Shown: positions 1-9,402, counted from the first letter of the stretch. The stretch: DNA of 64,000 nucleotides from Palsa-504 sp963744575 (GCA_963744575.1 CAVUUF010000016.1:744001-808000); one strand, 5' to 3'. A program made the numbers and translations. Notes: generated by a model not told the origin, from the sequence alone.

Positions 1-6
1 GGGCAG

Positions 7-28
7 CATCGCTGCCACATCCATGCTG
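7..28 (+). repeat. 22-bp dispersed repeat, copy 1
   Basis: The sequence begins CATCGCTGCCACATC and ends ATGCTG. It matches positions 29529-29550 at 21 of 22 bases, with C instead of G at the sixteenth position. The second copy sits next to a perfect inverted repeat built from the same CATCGCTGCC core. It is non-coding in this window. It may be a protein-binding site or a small intergenic repeat; two copies are not enough to say which. Confidence 0.5.
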
Positions 29-165
29 CTTCGGCTTCCAGATTTCTGGAAAAGGGATCGGATTTACGCACGCCGGGGCTCGATATCGCGGCATACGGGT
101 ATCCTTCCTTCGAGATGCCGGGCCAAGATAAGGGCTGGTAATCGCGATTGGCTGAGGAGGTCCAG

Positions 166-360
166 ATGCATTTCGGATCGGTGCTTCTTGCCATCTGGCT
201 GGTCATCGGTGGTATCGCTGCGGCGCAGCGGGGGGATTATAAAGGACCCGTGGGCTGCAGCCGGGCAGGCACGATCGCGGCGACGATCCTCGCTGGCCCG
301 CTCAACTACACGGGCGTGAACCCGGATATCAATTGCACCGTGCGGCATCCGAGCAATTAG
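166..360 (+). CDS. small conserved membrane protein (64 aa)
   Basis: The ATG at 166 has a strong Shine-Dalgarno (GAGGAGG, 154-160) five bases upstream, so I prefer it to the in-frame TTG at 148. The protein has one hydrophobic segment (about residues 5-21, VLLAIWLVIGGIAAA), then a polar region with two cysteines (about 31 and 57) and the motif GPLNYTGVNP. Short proteins with this layout are common and uncharacterised in actinomycetes. It is convergent with glnE. A single-pass or signal-anchored envelope protein is likely. The function is unknown. Confidence 0.6.
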   Translation: MHFGSVLLAIWLVIGGIAAAQRGDYKGPVGCSRAGTIAATILAGPLNYTGVNPDINCTVRHPSN

Positions 361-409
361 CCAGGTATTTGCGTTAATTGCCGCCAGACAGGCGACGGAT
401 AATCGACTG

Positions 410-3400
410 TCAGCCGTAGAAAAGGGGTTCCATGACGGTGCGGGCGCGGCGGGCGGCCCGGCGGTAATCCTGCTCGAGCGCCTGGGCCGCGTCGCCCGGC
501 GGATAGCCGAGCAGGCGGGCCACCGCGGTCAGCTCGGCGTGCCGGGCCGGCAGGGCGTCGCCGGGGCGCCCGCGGACCAGGACGACCGCGTTCCTGATCC
601 GGGCGGCGAGTTCCCACGCCGCGGTCAGCTCGGCGGCGTCGGCGGCGGACAGCAGGCCGGCCTGCACCGCGGCGGCCATGGCCGCGCTGGTGCGGGTGGT
701 ACGCAGCGCGGGCAGCGCATGGGCGTGCTGCAGCTGCAGCAGCTGCACGGTCCACTCCACGTCCGACAGGCCGCCCGGTCCCAGCTTGACGTGCAGCGCC
801 CGGTCCGCACCGCGCGGGATCCGTTCGGCTTCCATCCGCGCCTTGATGCGGCGGATCTCGCGGATCGCGGCCGGGCTGACGCCGTCCAGCGGGTAGCGGA
901 ACTCGGCGATCATCCGGGTGAACCGGTCGCCGAGGTCCTCGTCCCCCGCGGCCGGCTCGGCGCGCAGCAGGGCCTGCGCCTCCCACGGCGCGGACCAGCG
1001 GCGGTAGTAGGCGCGGTAGGCGGCCAGCGAGCGGACCAGCGGGCCCTGCCGGCCATCCGGGCGCAGGTCGGCGTCCACGACCAGGGCGGGGTCGGGCACC
1101 GGCAGCATGAGCAGCCGCCGCAGTTCGGCCGCCACCGCGTGGGCGGTGTCCGAGGCCTCCTTCTCCGGACGCCCCGGCAGCGGATCGTGCACGAACAGCA
1201 CGTCGGCGTCGCTGCCGTAACCGGACTCGTGACCGCCGAAACGGCCCATCGCGATCACGGCGAACCTGGTCGGCAGCGAGTGGCGCATCTCGGCGCCGAT
1301 CTTCCGCAGTGCCACCGACAGCGCGGCCGCCAGCGACGCCCGGCTGATGCTGGTGAGCGCCTCCCCAGTGGCCGTGAGCCCGGCCCCGGAAGGGCCGCTG
1401 AAACCCAGCACGTCGGCGGCGGCGGTACGGAGCAGCTCGCGGCGGCGGACCGAACGTACCGCGGTCACCGCGGCCTCGGCGTCGTCCTCGTAGCGCTGGG
1501 TGGCCGCCATCATCTCGGCCCGCAACCCGGTCGGGCTCCTCGCCTTCAGCTCGGCGTCGTTGCCGAAGATGGCCACCGCCTCGGGCGCGCGCAGCAGCAG
1601 GCCCGCCGCATACCGGCTGGACGCGAGCACATGGGCCATCCGCTCGGCCGCCTTGGTCTCGTCCCGCAGCAGCCGCAGGTACCAGGGCGACGAGCCCAGT
1701 TCCTCGCTGACCTGACGGAACGCGAGCAGGCCCGCGTCGGGTTCGGCGGCGTCGGCGAACCAGCCGAGCAGCACCGGCAGCAGCGTGCGCTGGATCGCCG
1801 CGCGCCGCGACACGCCCGAGGTCAGCGCATCGATGTGGCGCAGCGCCCCGGCCGGGTCGACGTAGCCGAGCGCCTCGAGCCGGGCCCGCGCCTCGGCCGG
1901 CGTCAGCCGGGCCGCCTCCGAGGGCAGCCGGGCCACCGCGTCCAGCAGCGGCCGGTAGAAGAGCTTCTCGTGCAGCCGGCGGACCTGCCGGGCGTGGCGG
2001 CGCCACTCCTCATCGAATTCGGCCGCCGGGTCGGAGCGGATCCCGGTGACCTGGGGCTGGAGCCAATCCTCGTTCGGCCCGTCATTGAACCGCATCGCCC
2101 GGCCCAGCCGGCGAAGCCCGGCGGGATCCTCCGGCAGGGTGTGGGTGCGGCTGAGCCGGCTGAGCTGCAGCAGGTGCTCGGTGCGGCGCAGGAACCGGTA
2201 GGCGGCGCCCAGTTCCTCGGCGTCGGCCCGGCCGACATAGCCGCCGGCGGCCAGGGCGGCCAGGGCGGGCAGCGTGGCGGGCGAGCGGAGCGCCTCGTCG
2301 GTGCGGCCGTGCACGAGCTGGAGCAACTGGACGGCGAACTCGATGTCGCGCAGCCCGCCCGGGCCGAGCTTGAGCTCGCGCCCGGCCTGCCTGGCCGGCA
2401 GCGACTGCTCCACCCGGCGGCGCATGGCCTGCACGTCTTCGACGAAGTGGTCGCGGCGGGCCGCCTGCCAGACCAGCGGGCCCAGCGTGTCCGCGTACGC
2501 CTGGCCGAGCGCCAGGTCGCCCGCCACCGGCCTGGCCTTGAGCAGCGCCTGGAACTCCCAGGTCTTGGCCCAGCGCTCGTAATAGGCCAGGTGGCTGGTC
2601 AGCGTGCGGACCAGCGGGCAGGCCCGGCCCTCCGGGCGCAGGTTCGGGTCTACCGGGAAGATGCTGCCCTCCGGGGTGGACCGGGCGCACACGCCGATCA
2701 GGCCGGCGGCGAGGCGGCTGGCGGTGGCCAGCGCGGCGGCCTCGCCGGAGTCCTTGACCGGTTCGGCCACGAAGATGACGTCGACGTCGCTGGCGTAGTT
2801 CAGCTCGCGCCCGCCGCACTTGCCCATCGCCACCACGGCCAGCCGGCCCGGCGCCGAGCCGGGGGTTAGCTCGGCCCGGGCCACGGCGAGCGCCGCCTCG
2901 AGGACCGCGGCGGCGATGTCGGCGAGTTCCTCGCCCACCACGTCCACCGTCGCCACCCCGGTCAGGTCGCGCGCCGCGAGATGCAGCAGCCTGCGCCGGT
3001 ATGCCGCGGCCAGCGCCGCCGTCGGCTCCGGGCCGGTGACCGACGGGCCGGTGGCCGCCGGGCCGGAGGGGTCGCCGGGGTCCGCGCCGACCGCGTGCAG
3101 CATCTCTGCGCGCAGTTCGGCCGGCTCCGGCCGGGCCACGGAGCCGCGCAGGATCTCGGCGTCCTCCGGGTGCCTGGTCAGGTGATCGGCCAGGCCCGCG
3201 CTGACGCCGAGCACGGCGGCCAGCCGGTCGCGAAAGTCCTGCTCACCGCGGAGCGCGGTACGCAGGGCATCCTTCTTCGCGGTGACGCTGAACAGCCGGG
3301 CCATCCCGGCCAGGGCCAGGGCAGGGTCGGCCGCGGCGGCGATCGCCGCGACCAGCGGGTCGGTCCGCAGCTCGCCCGCGGTGATGCCGAGGTCGCCCAG

Positions 3401-3481
3401 CAGGAGCAGTTCGGCCCGCGCGGGATCCGCGAACCCCATCCGCGCCAGCCACCCCGCCAGCGTGGTCCGCGAATCGCTCAC
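410..3481 (-). CDS. glnE: glutamine synthetase adenylyltransferase/adenylyl-removing enzyme GlnE
   Basis: GlnE adds AMP to, and removes it from, the regulatory tyrosine of type I-beta glutamine synthetase in response to PII and glutamine. The 1023-aa protein has the expected duplication. The first nucleotidyltransferase core (GKCGGRELNYASDVDVIFV, about residues 220-238) and the second (GRFGGHESGYGSDADVLFV, about 750) each carry the G-G...SD-D metal site, and each is followed by a helical PII-uridylyl-transferase-like domain with GPGGLRDIEF or GPGGLSDVEW. The frame stays open to 3541, but I choose the GTG at 3481 because actinobacterial GlnE begins near that point and it leaves about 70 bp for a promoter divergent from the aldehyde dehydrogenase gene. 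glnA2 lies 4.5 kb away on the same strand, as in Mycobacterium and Streptomyces. Confidence 0.95.
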   Translation of the reverse strand: MSDSRTTLAGWLARMGFADPARAELLLLGDLGITAGELRTDPLVAAIAAAADPALALAGMARLFSVTAKKDALRTALRGEQDFRDRLAAVLGVSAGLADHLTRHPEDAEILRGSVARPEPAELRAEMLHAVGADPGDPSGPAATGPSVTGPEPTAALAAAYRRRLLHLAARDLTGVATVDVVGEELADIAAAVLEAALAVARAELTPGSAPGRLAVVAMGKCGGRELNYASDVDVIFVAEPVKDSGEAAALATASRLAAGLIGVCARSTPEGSIFPVDPNLRPEGRACPLVRTLTSHLAYYERWAKTWEFQALLKARPVAGDLALGQAYADTLGPLVWQAARRDHFVEDVQAMRRRVEQSLPARQAGRELKLGPGGLRDIEFAVQLLQLVHGRTDEALRSPATLPALAALAAGGYVGRADAEELGAAYRFLRRTEHLLQLSRLSRTHTLPEDPAGLRRLGRAMRFNDGPNEDWLQPQVTGIRSDPAAEFDEEWRRHARQVRRLHEKLFYRPLLDAVARLPSEAARLTPAEARARLEALGYVDPAGALRHIDALTSGVSRRAAIQRTLLPVLLGWFADAAEPDAGLLAFRQVSEELGSSPWYLRLLRDETKAAERMAHVLASSRYAAGLLLRAPEAVAIFGNDAELKARSPTGLRAEMMAATQRYEDDAEAAVTAVRSVRRRELLRTAAADVLGFSGPSGAGLTATGEALTSISRASLAAALSVALRKIGAEMRHSLPTRFAVIAMGRFGGHESGYGSDADVLFVHDPLPGRPEKEASDTAHAVAAELRRLLMLPVPDPALVVDADLRPDGRQGPLVRSLAAYRAYYRRWSAPWEAQALLRAEPAAGDEDLGDRFTRMIAEFRYPLDGVSPAAIREIRRIKARMEAERIPRGADRALHVKLGPGGLSDVEWTVQLLQLQHAHALPALRTTRTSAAMAAAVQAGLLSAADAAELTAAWELAARIRNAVVLVRGRPGDALPARHAELTAVARLLGYPPGDAAQALEQDYRRAARRARTVMEPLFYG

Positions 3482-3551
3482 ACTCAGCAAAGCTAACCGA
3501 TCCCCGCCCGCGGGATAATACCTATATCCGACCCGAGCCACGGGAGCAGGC

Positions 3552-5021
3552 GTGAAGTATCTCTATATCGCGGGGAAGTGGACCGAGGCCGCGGACGGCG
3601 GCACGTCGCAGACCATCAACCCGTACGACGCGACCCCGCTGGAGACCCTGGCCGAGGCGTCCTGCGCCGACGTCGACGCCGCCGTCGCGGCCGCCCGGGA
3701 GGCGTTCGACTCCGGACCGTGGCGCCGGTCCACGGTGACCGAGCGCGCCGCGCTGCTCGGCAAGATCGCCGACCTGCTGCAGCGGGATCGGGAGCAGCTG
3801 GCGCACACCGAAAGCGTAGACACCGGCAAGACGCTGAACGAGGCGCGCGCCGACGTGGACGACACCACCGCCGTGTTCCGCTACTACGCCGGGATCGCCG
3901 GCGCGCACGCGGGCCGGGTGGTGGATCCGGGACGGCCCGGCGTGGTGAGCCGGATCGTGCACGAGCCGGTGGGCGTGTGCGCGCTCATCGCGCCGTGGAA
4001 CTACCCGCTGCTGCAGATCTCCTGGAAGCTCGCGCCGGCCCTGGCCGCGGGCAACACCCCCGTGATCAAGCCCAGCGAGCTGACCCCGCTGTCCACCGTG
4101 GCCCTGGTCGGCCTGTTCGAGGCGGCCGACATCCCGCCGGGCGTGCTGAACCTGCTGCTCGGGCAGGGCGGCACGGCGGGCCAGGCGCTGGTCGCGCATC
4201 CGGGGGTGGACCTGATCTCCTTCACCGGCGGGCTGGCGACCGGCGAGAAGATCATGGCCACGGCGGCACACGGAGTGCGGCGGGTCGCGCTCGAGCTGGG
4301 CGGCAAGAACCCCAACATCGTGTTCGACGGCACCGACTTCGACACCGTCGTGGACAACGCGCTGACCGCGGCGTTCCTGCATTCCGGGCAGGTGTGTTCG
4401 GCGGGCGCGCGGCTGATCGTGCAGGATTCACTGCACGACAGCTTCGTCGCCGAACTGGCCGCCCGGGCCGACCGGATCAGGCTGGGCAGCGGCCTGGACC
4501 CGCAGACCGAGTGTGGCCCGCTGATCTCGGCGGCGCACCGGGCCAAGGTGGAGCGCTACATCCAGCTGGGGCTGGCGGAGGGGGCGGAGCTGCTGGCCGG
4601 GGGCCAGCGGCCGCCGTCGCCCGACCTGGCCGAGGGCTTCTTCCTGCGGCCGACGGTGCTCGCCGGATGCCGCCGCGAGATGACCGTGGTCCAGGACGAG
4701 GTGTTCGGGCCGCTGGTGACCGTCGAGCGGTTCAGCACCGAGGAGGAGGCGATCAGGCTCGGCAACGACACGTCGTACGGCCTGGCCGGGGCCGTGTGGA
4801 CCGCCGACGCGGGCCAGGCCGAGCGGGTGGCCGGCGCGCTGCGGCACGGAACGGTGTGGATCAACGACTACCACCCCTACCTGCCGCAGGCCGAGTGGGG
4901 CGGTTACGGCAAGTCCGGCATCGGCCGCGAGCTCGGCCCCTCCGGCCTGGAGGAGTACCAGGAGAAGAAGCACATTTACCACAACACCAGCCCCGCGCCC
5001 GCGCACTGGTTCTCCGGATAA
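3552..5021 (+). CDS. betaine-aldehyde dehydrogenase family NAD-dependent aldehyde dehydrogenase
   Basis: This is a 489-aa ALDH superfamily enzyme. The catalytic base is Glu248 in ELGGKNPN, and the nucleophile is Cys282 in SGQVCSAG. The cofactor-loop Lys is in KPSELTP, and the C-terminal EEYQEKKHIY is typical of betaine-aldehyde dehydrogenases (GbsA/BetB). The GTG start has GGGAGCAGG just upstream. The gene is divergent from glnE. The best match from memory is oxidation of betaine aldehyde to glycine betaine. No choline oxidase or dehydrogenase is nearby, so another amino-aldehyde (for example a polyamine-derived one, given glnA2 close by) is possible. The family call is firm; the substrate is not. 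Confidence 0.88.
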   Translation: MKYLYIAGKWTEAADGGTSQTINPYDATPLETLAEASCADVDAAVAAAREAFDSGPWRRSTVTERAALLGKIADLLQRDREQLAHTESVDTGKTLNEARADVDDTTAVFRYYAGIAGAHAGRVVDPGRPGVVSRIVHEPVGVCALIAPWNYPLLQISWKLAPALAAGNTPVIKPSELTPLSTVALVGLFEAADIPPGVLNLLLGQGGTAGQALVAHPGVDLISFTGGLATGEKIMATAAHGVRRVALELGGKNPNIVFDGTDFDTVVDNALTAAFLHSGQVCSAGARLIVQDSLHDSFVAELAARADRIRLGSGLDPQTECGPLISAAHRAKVERYIQLGLAEGAELLAGGQRPPSPDLAEGFFLRPTVLAGCRREMTVVQDEVFGPLVTVERFSTEEEAIRLGNDTSYGLAGAVWTADAGQAERVAGALRHGTVWINDYHPYLPQAEWGGYGKSGIGRELGPSGLEEYQEKKHIYHNTSPAPAHWFSG

Positions 5022-5170
5022 CGACCAGGCCATCAGGCCGAACGGGCGGGGTGGCGGGCCCCCGCGCCGGTGCCTGCCCTGCTGGGCCGGGACTTTCGCA
5101 TCTGACCCCGGCGTTGGTCTTCCAGGCAGACTGTCTCAGCCTGGGACTATGCCAACGGGCCAGCTTCAAG

Positions 5171-5189
5171 TAAGGTTTGCCTGTCCTAA
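5171..5189. promoter_or_regulatory. IdeR/DmdR1-type iron box upstream of the FTR1 permease
   Basis: TAAGGTTTGCCTGTCCTAA matches the actinobacterial iron-box consensus TTAGGTTAGGCTAACCTAA at 14 of 19 positions, with both outer arms (AAGGTT and TCCTAA) nearly intact. It ends 27 bp before the permease ATG, where a repressor would block transcription. This predicts Fe(II)-dependent repression of the permease gene. Confidence 0.7.
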
Positions 5190-5216
5190 CTTTGCCGAAC
5201 TGCCGGAGGGCTGCGG

Positions 5217-6077
5217 ATGCTCGCCACGCTCGTCATCTTCCTGCGTGAAGGTGTTGAAGCCAGCATGATCGTCGCGATCTTGCTGGCCTACCTGAACCGC
5301 ATCGGGCAGCGCGCGCACTTCCGTGACGTGTTCCTCGGGGTAGGGGCCGCGCTGGTGCTGGCGACCGCGGGCGGCGTCGCGGCCTATTACACCATCCGCA
5401 GCTATGACGGCTCCCGCGTGCAGACGATCTTCGAGACCGTCACCTACCTGGTCGCCGCGACCGTGCTGACGTACATGACGTTCTGGATGCGCAAGCACGC
5501 ACGGTCGCTGTCCTCCGAACTGCGCGCCCGCACCGACGCGGCGCTGGACGGCAAGGCCAGGTGGGGGCTCGGTCTGCTGGCCTTCCAGGCGGTCGGCCGG
5601 GAGGGCCTGGAGACCGTGGTCTTCACGCTGGCGATCATCTTCTCCACCTCGACCGCGGGCGCGCTGACCGGGGCGGTGATCGGGCTGGCCGGCTCGCTCG
5701 GCATCGCGTTCGTGATCTACCGGCTCGGGCACAAGCTGAACCTGTCCAGGTTCTTCACCGTCATCGGCGTGCTGCTGATGGTCTTCGCCGCGGGCCTGCT
5801 CGCCGATGCCGTGCAGAACATGCAGGAACTCGGCTGGCTGCCGCTGCTCGACGCGCCGATGTGGCACTCGGCCAGCGTGCTGTCCGAGGACAGCGCGTTC
5901 GGCGACGTGCTGCACAGCTTCTTCGGCTACAGCGACGCGCCCACGCCGCTGCAACTGCTGGTCTACGTCGGCTACCTGGCCATCGTGATCGTCGTCTACC
6001 TCGGCATCCGCGGCAAGCTCCGCGCCCGCGCCCGGGGCGGGCGTTCTCCCGCCGACCGGTCCCACGCCGCCGCCTAG
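5217..6077 (+). CDS. FTR1 family iron permease (EfeU-like)
   Basis: This is a 286-aa polytopic membrane protein of the FTR1/EfeU family, which imports iron through REXXE motifs. Both motifs are present: REGVE at residues 10-14 in the first helix and REGLE at 128-132. About seven hydrophobic segments can be seen, and the C-terminal tail is basic and cytoplasmic. The ATG has CGGAGGG upstream. Unlike the efeUOB operon, there is no EfeO cupredoxin or EfeB peroxidase gene downstream; the next gene is an S9 peptidase 40 bp away. The upstream iron box (5171-5189) predicts induction under iron limitation. Confidence 0.9.
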   Translation: MLATLVIFLREGVEASMIVAILLAYLNRIGQRAHFRDVFLGVGAALVLATAGGVAAYYTIRSYDGSRVQTIFETVTYLVAATVLTYMTFWMRKHARSLSSELRARTDAALDGKARWGLGLLAFQAVGREGLETVVFTLAIIFSTSTAGALTGAVIGLAGSLGIAFVIYRLGHKLNLSRFFTVIGVLLMVFAAGLLADAVQNMQELGWLPLLDAPMWHSASVLSEDSAFGDVLHSFFGYSDAPTPLQLLVYVGYLAIVIVVYLGIRGKLRARARGGRSPADRSHAAA

Positions 6078-6117
6078 CCCGCCGGTTCACCGCTGGCCCT
6101 GTGATAGGGATTGGATC

Positions 6118-7962
6118 ATGGTCGAACTCATCCCTCGTGAAGTGCTTTTCGGCAACCCCGAACGGGTCAGCCCGCAGATATCGCCCGATGGCAGCCAGCT
6201 GGCCTGGATCGCACCTCGCGACGGGGTGCTGAACGTCTGGGTCGCGCCGGTCGGCACCTCCGGCGTCGACTGGGACAGCGCCAAGGTGGTCACCGACGAC
6301 ACCGACCGGGGCGTCCGGGTATTCGCCTGGGCGCGGGACGGCAGGCACCTGCTCTACCTGCAGGACACCGGCGGCGACGAGAACTGGCGGCTGTACGACG
6401 TCGACCATCAGACCATGGCCAGGCGAGACCTGACGCCGTTCGACGGGATCCAGGCGCGGATCATCGCCATCCGGAAGAGCCATCGCGACGAGGTGCTGGT
6501 CGGGATCAACCGCGACAACCCGCAGCTGCACGACGTCTACCGGCTTTCGCTGATGTCCGGCGAGCTGGTCAAGCTGATCGACAACCCCGGGTACGCGGGC
6601 TGGCTCGCGGACGAGGACATGGTGGTCCGCGGGACGATCGCCCCGCTGCCCGACGGCGGCCTCGACGTGCTCGTCCGCGACGACGCGGACGCTGACTGGC
6701 GGAAGCTGGTCACCGTCCCGGCCGATGATGTCGCGGCCAGCGACGTGCTGGCGTTCACCGGCGACGGCAGGTACCTGCTGGCCATCAGCTCGATCGGGAC
6801 CGACACGGGCCGGCTGGTCAAGATCGACCTCGCGTCCGGGGACAGCCAGGTGCTGCTTGAGGACCCCGAGGCGGACGTGGCGGGTGCGATGCTCCACCCG
6901 GACACCAGGGAGCCGCAGATCGTCGAGGTGCTCAAGGACCGCACCGAGTATCACGTGCTCGACCCGTCGGTGGCAGCAGACTTCACGGCGATCCAGGCGC
7001 TGCATACCGGCGACCCGCAGCCGGCCGGCCGCGACGAGGCCGACGAGACCTGGCTGGTCGCGTTCACCGACGACGCCGGGCCGGTGCAGTATTTCGGCTA
7101 CGACCGGAGCAGCCGGGCCGGCCGCTTCCTGTTCTCCAGCCGTCCCGAGCTCTCCCGCTACGATCTGGCCCGGATGGAGCCGTTCTCGTTCAAGGCGCGG
7201 GACGGGCTGACCATCCACGGGTACGCCAGCTTCCCGCCGGGTGGCAGCCGGTCCGGCCTGCCGACGGTGCTCAACGTGCACGGCGGCCCGCAGGCGCGCG
7301 ACGTCTGGGGCTTCGATCCCGAAGCGCAGTGGCTGGCCAACCGGGGGTACCTGGTGCTCCAGGTGAACTACCGCGGGTCGACCGGCTACGGCAAGTCGTT
7401 CGTGACGGCCGGCGACCGCGAGTGGGGCGCCAAAATGCACGACGACCTGCTGGACGCGGTCCAGTACGCGGTGGATGAGGGCTGGGCCGACCCGGCCAAG
7501 GTGGCGATCTACGGCGGCTCCTACGGCGGATACGCAGCCCTGGTGGGCGCGGCGTTCACCCCGGAGGTGTTCTGCTGCGCGGTGGACATCGTCGGGCCGT
7601 CGAACCTGCAGACGCTGCTGGAGACGATCCCGCCGTACTGGAAGCCGATGGCGGCGGCGCTGTACAAGCGGGTCGGCAACCCGGAGACGGACCAGGAATT
7701 CCTGTGGTCCCGCTCGCCGCTGTCCCGGGTCCGCGGCATCCGCATCCCGCTGCTGATCGCCCAGGGCGCCAACGACCCGCGGGTCAAGCAGGCCGAATCG
7801 GAGCAGATCGTGGCCGCGCTCAAGGATGCCGGCATCGAGTATGAGTACATGCTGTTCCCGGACGAGGGCCACGGTTTCGCCAAGCCGGAGAACCGGCTGA
7901 AGTTCTACGCCGCGGCTGAGCGCTTCCTGGCCCGGCACCTCGGCGGCCGCTTCGAGGAGTAA
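6118..7962 (+). CDS. S9 family serine peptidase (prolyl-oligopeptidase/acylaminoacyl-peptidase type)
   Basis: The 614-aa protein has an N-terminal beta-propeller (about residues 20-345, opening with RVSPQISPDGSQLAW) and a C-terminal alpha/beta hydrolase domain. The catalytic triad is Ser468 in GGSYGGYA, Asp553 in GANDPRV and His585 in DEGHGF. HGGP before the nucleophile supplies the oxyanion hole. There is no signal peptide, so it is probably a cytoplasmic oligopeptidase that removes short or N-acylated peptides. It may be cotranscribed with the permease (40-bp gap). It is convergent with glnA2, with only 12 bp between stop codons. Confidence 0.9.
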   Translation: MVELIPREVLFGNPERVSPQISPDGSQLAWIAPRDGVLNVWVAPVGTSGVDWDSAKVVTDDTDRGVRVFAWARDGRHLLYLQDTGGDENWRLYDVDHQTMARRDLTPFDGIQARIIAIRKSHRDEVLVGINRDNPQLHDVYRLSLMSGELVKLIDNPGYAGWLADEDMVVRGTIAPLPDGGLDVLVRDDADADWRKLVTVPADDVAASDVLAFTGDGRYLLAISSIGTDTGRLVKIDLASGDSQVLLEDPEADVAGAMLHPDTREPQIVEVLKDRTEYHVLDPSVAADFTAIQALHTGDPQPAGRDEADETWLVAFTDDAGPVQYFGYDRSSRAGRFLFSSRPELSRYDLARMEPFSFKARDGLTIHGYASFPPGGSRSGLPTVLNVHGGPQARDVWGFDPEAQWLANRGYLVLQVNYRGSTGYGKSFVTAGDREWGAKMHDDLLDAVQYAVDEGWADPAKVAIYGGSYGGYAALVGAAFTPEVFCCAVDIVGPSNLQTLLETIPPYWKPMAAALYKRVGNPETDQEFLWSRSPLSRVRGIRIPLLIAQGANDPRVKQAESEQIVAALKDAGIEYEYMLFPDEGHGFAKPENRLKFYAAAERFLARHLGGRFEE

Positions 7963-7974
7963 CCCCGGCGGCGC

Positions 7975-9336
7975 TCACAGCATGGGGAGGTAGCGGCTCA
8001 GCTCGTATTCGGTGACCTGGCGGCGGTACTCCTGCCACTCCTGCCGCTTGTTGCGCAGGAAGAAGTCGAAGACGTGCTCGCCGAGTGTCTCGGCGACCAG
8101 CTCGCTGTCCTGCATGGCCTTGATGGCCTGGTCCAGGTCCTGGGGTAGCGGCCGGATGCCGAGCGCCCGGCGCTCGGCGGAGGTCAGCGCCCACACGTCG
8201 TCCTCGGCGCCGGGCGGCAGTTCGTAGTCGCCCTCGATGCCCTTGAGCCCCGCGGCCAGGATCACCGCGAAGGCCAGGTACGGGTTGCACGCGGCGTCCA
8301 CCGAACGGAACTCGACCCGGGTCGAGTTGCCCTTCTGCGGCTTGTACATCGGCACCCGGACCAGGGCCGAACGGTTGTTGTGTCCCCAGCACACGTAGGC
8401 CGGCGCCTCGCCGCCCGCGCCCGCGGTGCGCTGTTCCGCGCCCCACAGCCGCTTGTAGGAGTTCACCCACTGGTTGCACACGGCGGTGATCTCCGGCGCG
8501 TGCCGGAGCAGCCCGGCGATGAACGCCCGGGCCGACTTGGACAGCTGGAACTCCGCGCCCGCCTCGTAGAACGCGTTCTTGTCCCCCTCGAACAGGGACA
8601 CGTGCGTGTGCATGCCCGAGCCGGGATGGTCGGTGAACGGCTTGGGCATGAACGTCGCGTAGACGCCCTGCTCGATCGCCACTTCCTTCATCACCAGCCG
8701 GAATGACATGATGTTGTCGGCGGTGGTCAGCGCGTCGGCATAGCGCAGGTCGATCTCCTGCTGCCCGGGCGCGCCCTCGTGGTGGCTGTACTCCACCGAG
8801 ATGCCCATTGATTCCAGCATCGTGATCGCCGTCCGGCGGAAATCGTGCGCGATGCTGTGCGGAGTGTGGTCGTAGTAGCCGCCGGTATCAATCGGCCGCG
8901 GCCTGGCCCCCGGCTCGGGTCTGTCCCTGAGCAGGAAGAACTCGATCTCCGGATGGGCATAGAAGGTGAACCCGAGCTCGGAGGCCCGGGCTAGGTTGCG
9001 CTTGAGCACCCAGCGGGGATCCGCGTACGAGGGCGACCCGTCCGGCAGCAGGATGTCGCAGAACATCCGGGCCACCCCCGGATACTCACCGCGCCATGGC
9101 AGCAACTGGAACGTCGACGGATCGGGCCGGGCGATCATGTCCGCCTCGTAGACCCGGGCGAACCCCTCGATGGCCGAACCGTCGAAACCGATGCCGTCGG
9201 CGAAGGCGCCCTCGAGCTCGGCCGGCGCGACGGCGACCGACTTCAGCGAGCCGAGGACGTCGGTGAACCACAGCCGGACAAACCGGATATCCCGCTCCTC
9301 GAGCGTGCGCAGCACGAATTCTTCCTGCCTGTCCAC
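7975..9336 (-). CDS. glnA2: type I glutamine synthetase family protein GlnA2
   Basis: This 453-aa glutamate-ammonia ligase-fold protein begins VDRQEEFVLRTLEERDIRF, the usual GlnA2 N terminus. The GTG at 9336 is nine bases after AAGG and is preferred to the GTG at 9345. Active-site features include GFDGSAIEGF, the glutamate/metal motif around HPEIEFFLL, GSGMHTHVSL, and NPYLAFAVIL. The loop carrying the adenylylated tyrosine in GlnA1 reads DDVWALTSAERR here, with Trp in place of Tyr, so GlnE should not modify it. In Streptomyces, GlnA2 glutamylates polyamines; in Mycobacterium its role is unclear. Either gamma-glutamylpolyamine or glutamine synthesis fits. Confidence 0.9.
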   Translation of the reverse strand: MDRQEEFVLRTLEERDIRFVRLWFTDVLGSLKSVAVAPAELEGAFADGIGFDGSAIEGFARVYEADMIARPDPSTFQLLPWRGEYPGVARMFCDILLPDGSPSYADPRWVLKRNLARASELGFTFYAHPEIEFFLLRDRPEPGARPRPIDTGGYYDHTPHSIAHDFRRTAITMLESMGISVEYSHHEGAPGQQEIDLRYADALTTADNIMSFRLVMKEVAIEQGVYATFMPKPFTDHPGSGMHTHVSLFEGDKNAFYEAGAEFQLSKSARAFIAGLLRHAPEITAVCNQWVNSYKRLWGAEQRTAGAGGEAPAYVCWGHNNRSALVRVPMYKPQKGNSTRVEFRSVDAACNPYLAFAVILAAGLKGIEGDYELPPGAEDDVWALTSAERRALGIRPLPQDLDQAIKAMQDSELVAETLGEHVFDFFLRNKRQEWQEYRRQVTEYELSRYLPML

Positions 9337-9402
9337 GGTAATCACCTTAGACGTTCTCCGTCGCTGGACCAGCCCGCGGGTGAGGAGGAGTAGCCTGCAA
9401 GG

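Noticed and set aside
539..2869. 776-residue plus-strand frame opposite glnE
   Set aside because: It is the antisense shadow of glnE, whose domains and motifs are complete.
3512..3530. GATAAT/TATTAT elements as promoters for the ALDH gene or glnE
   Set aside because: No acceptable -35 at 16-19 bp in either direction, so I did not list a promoter.
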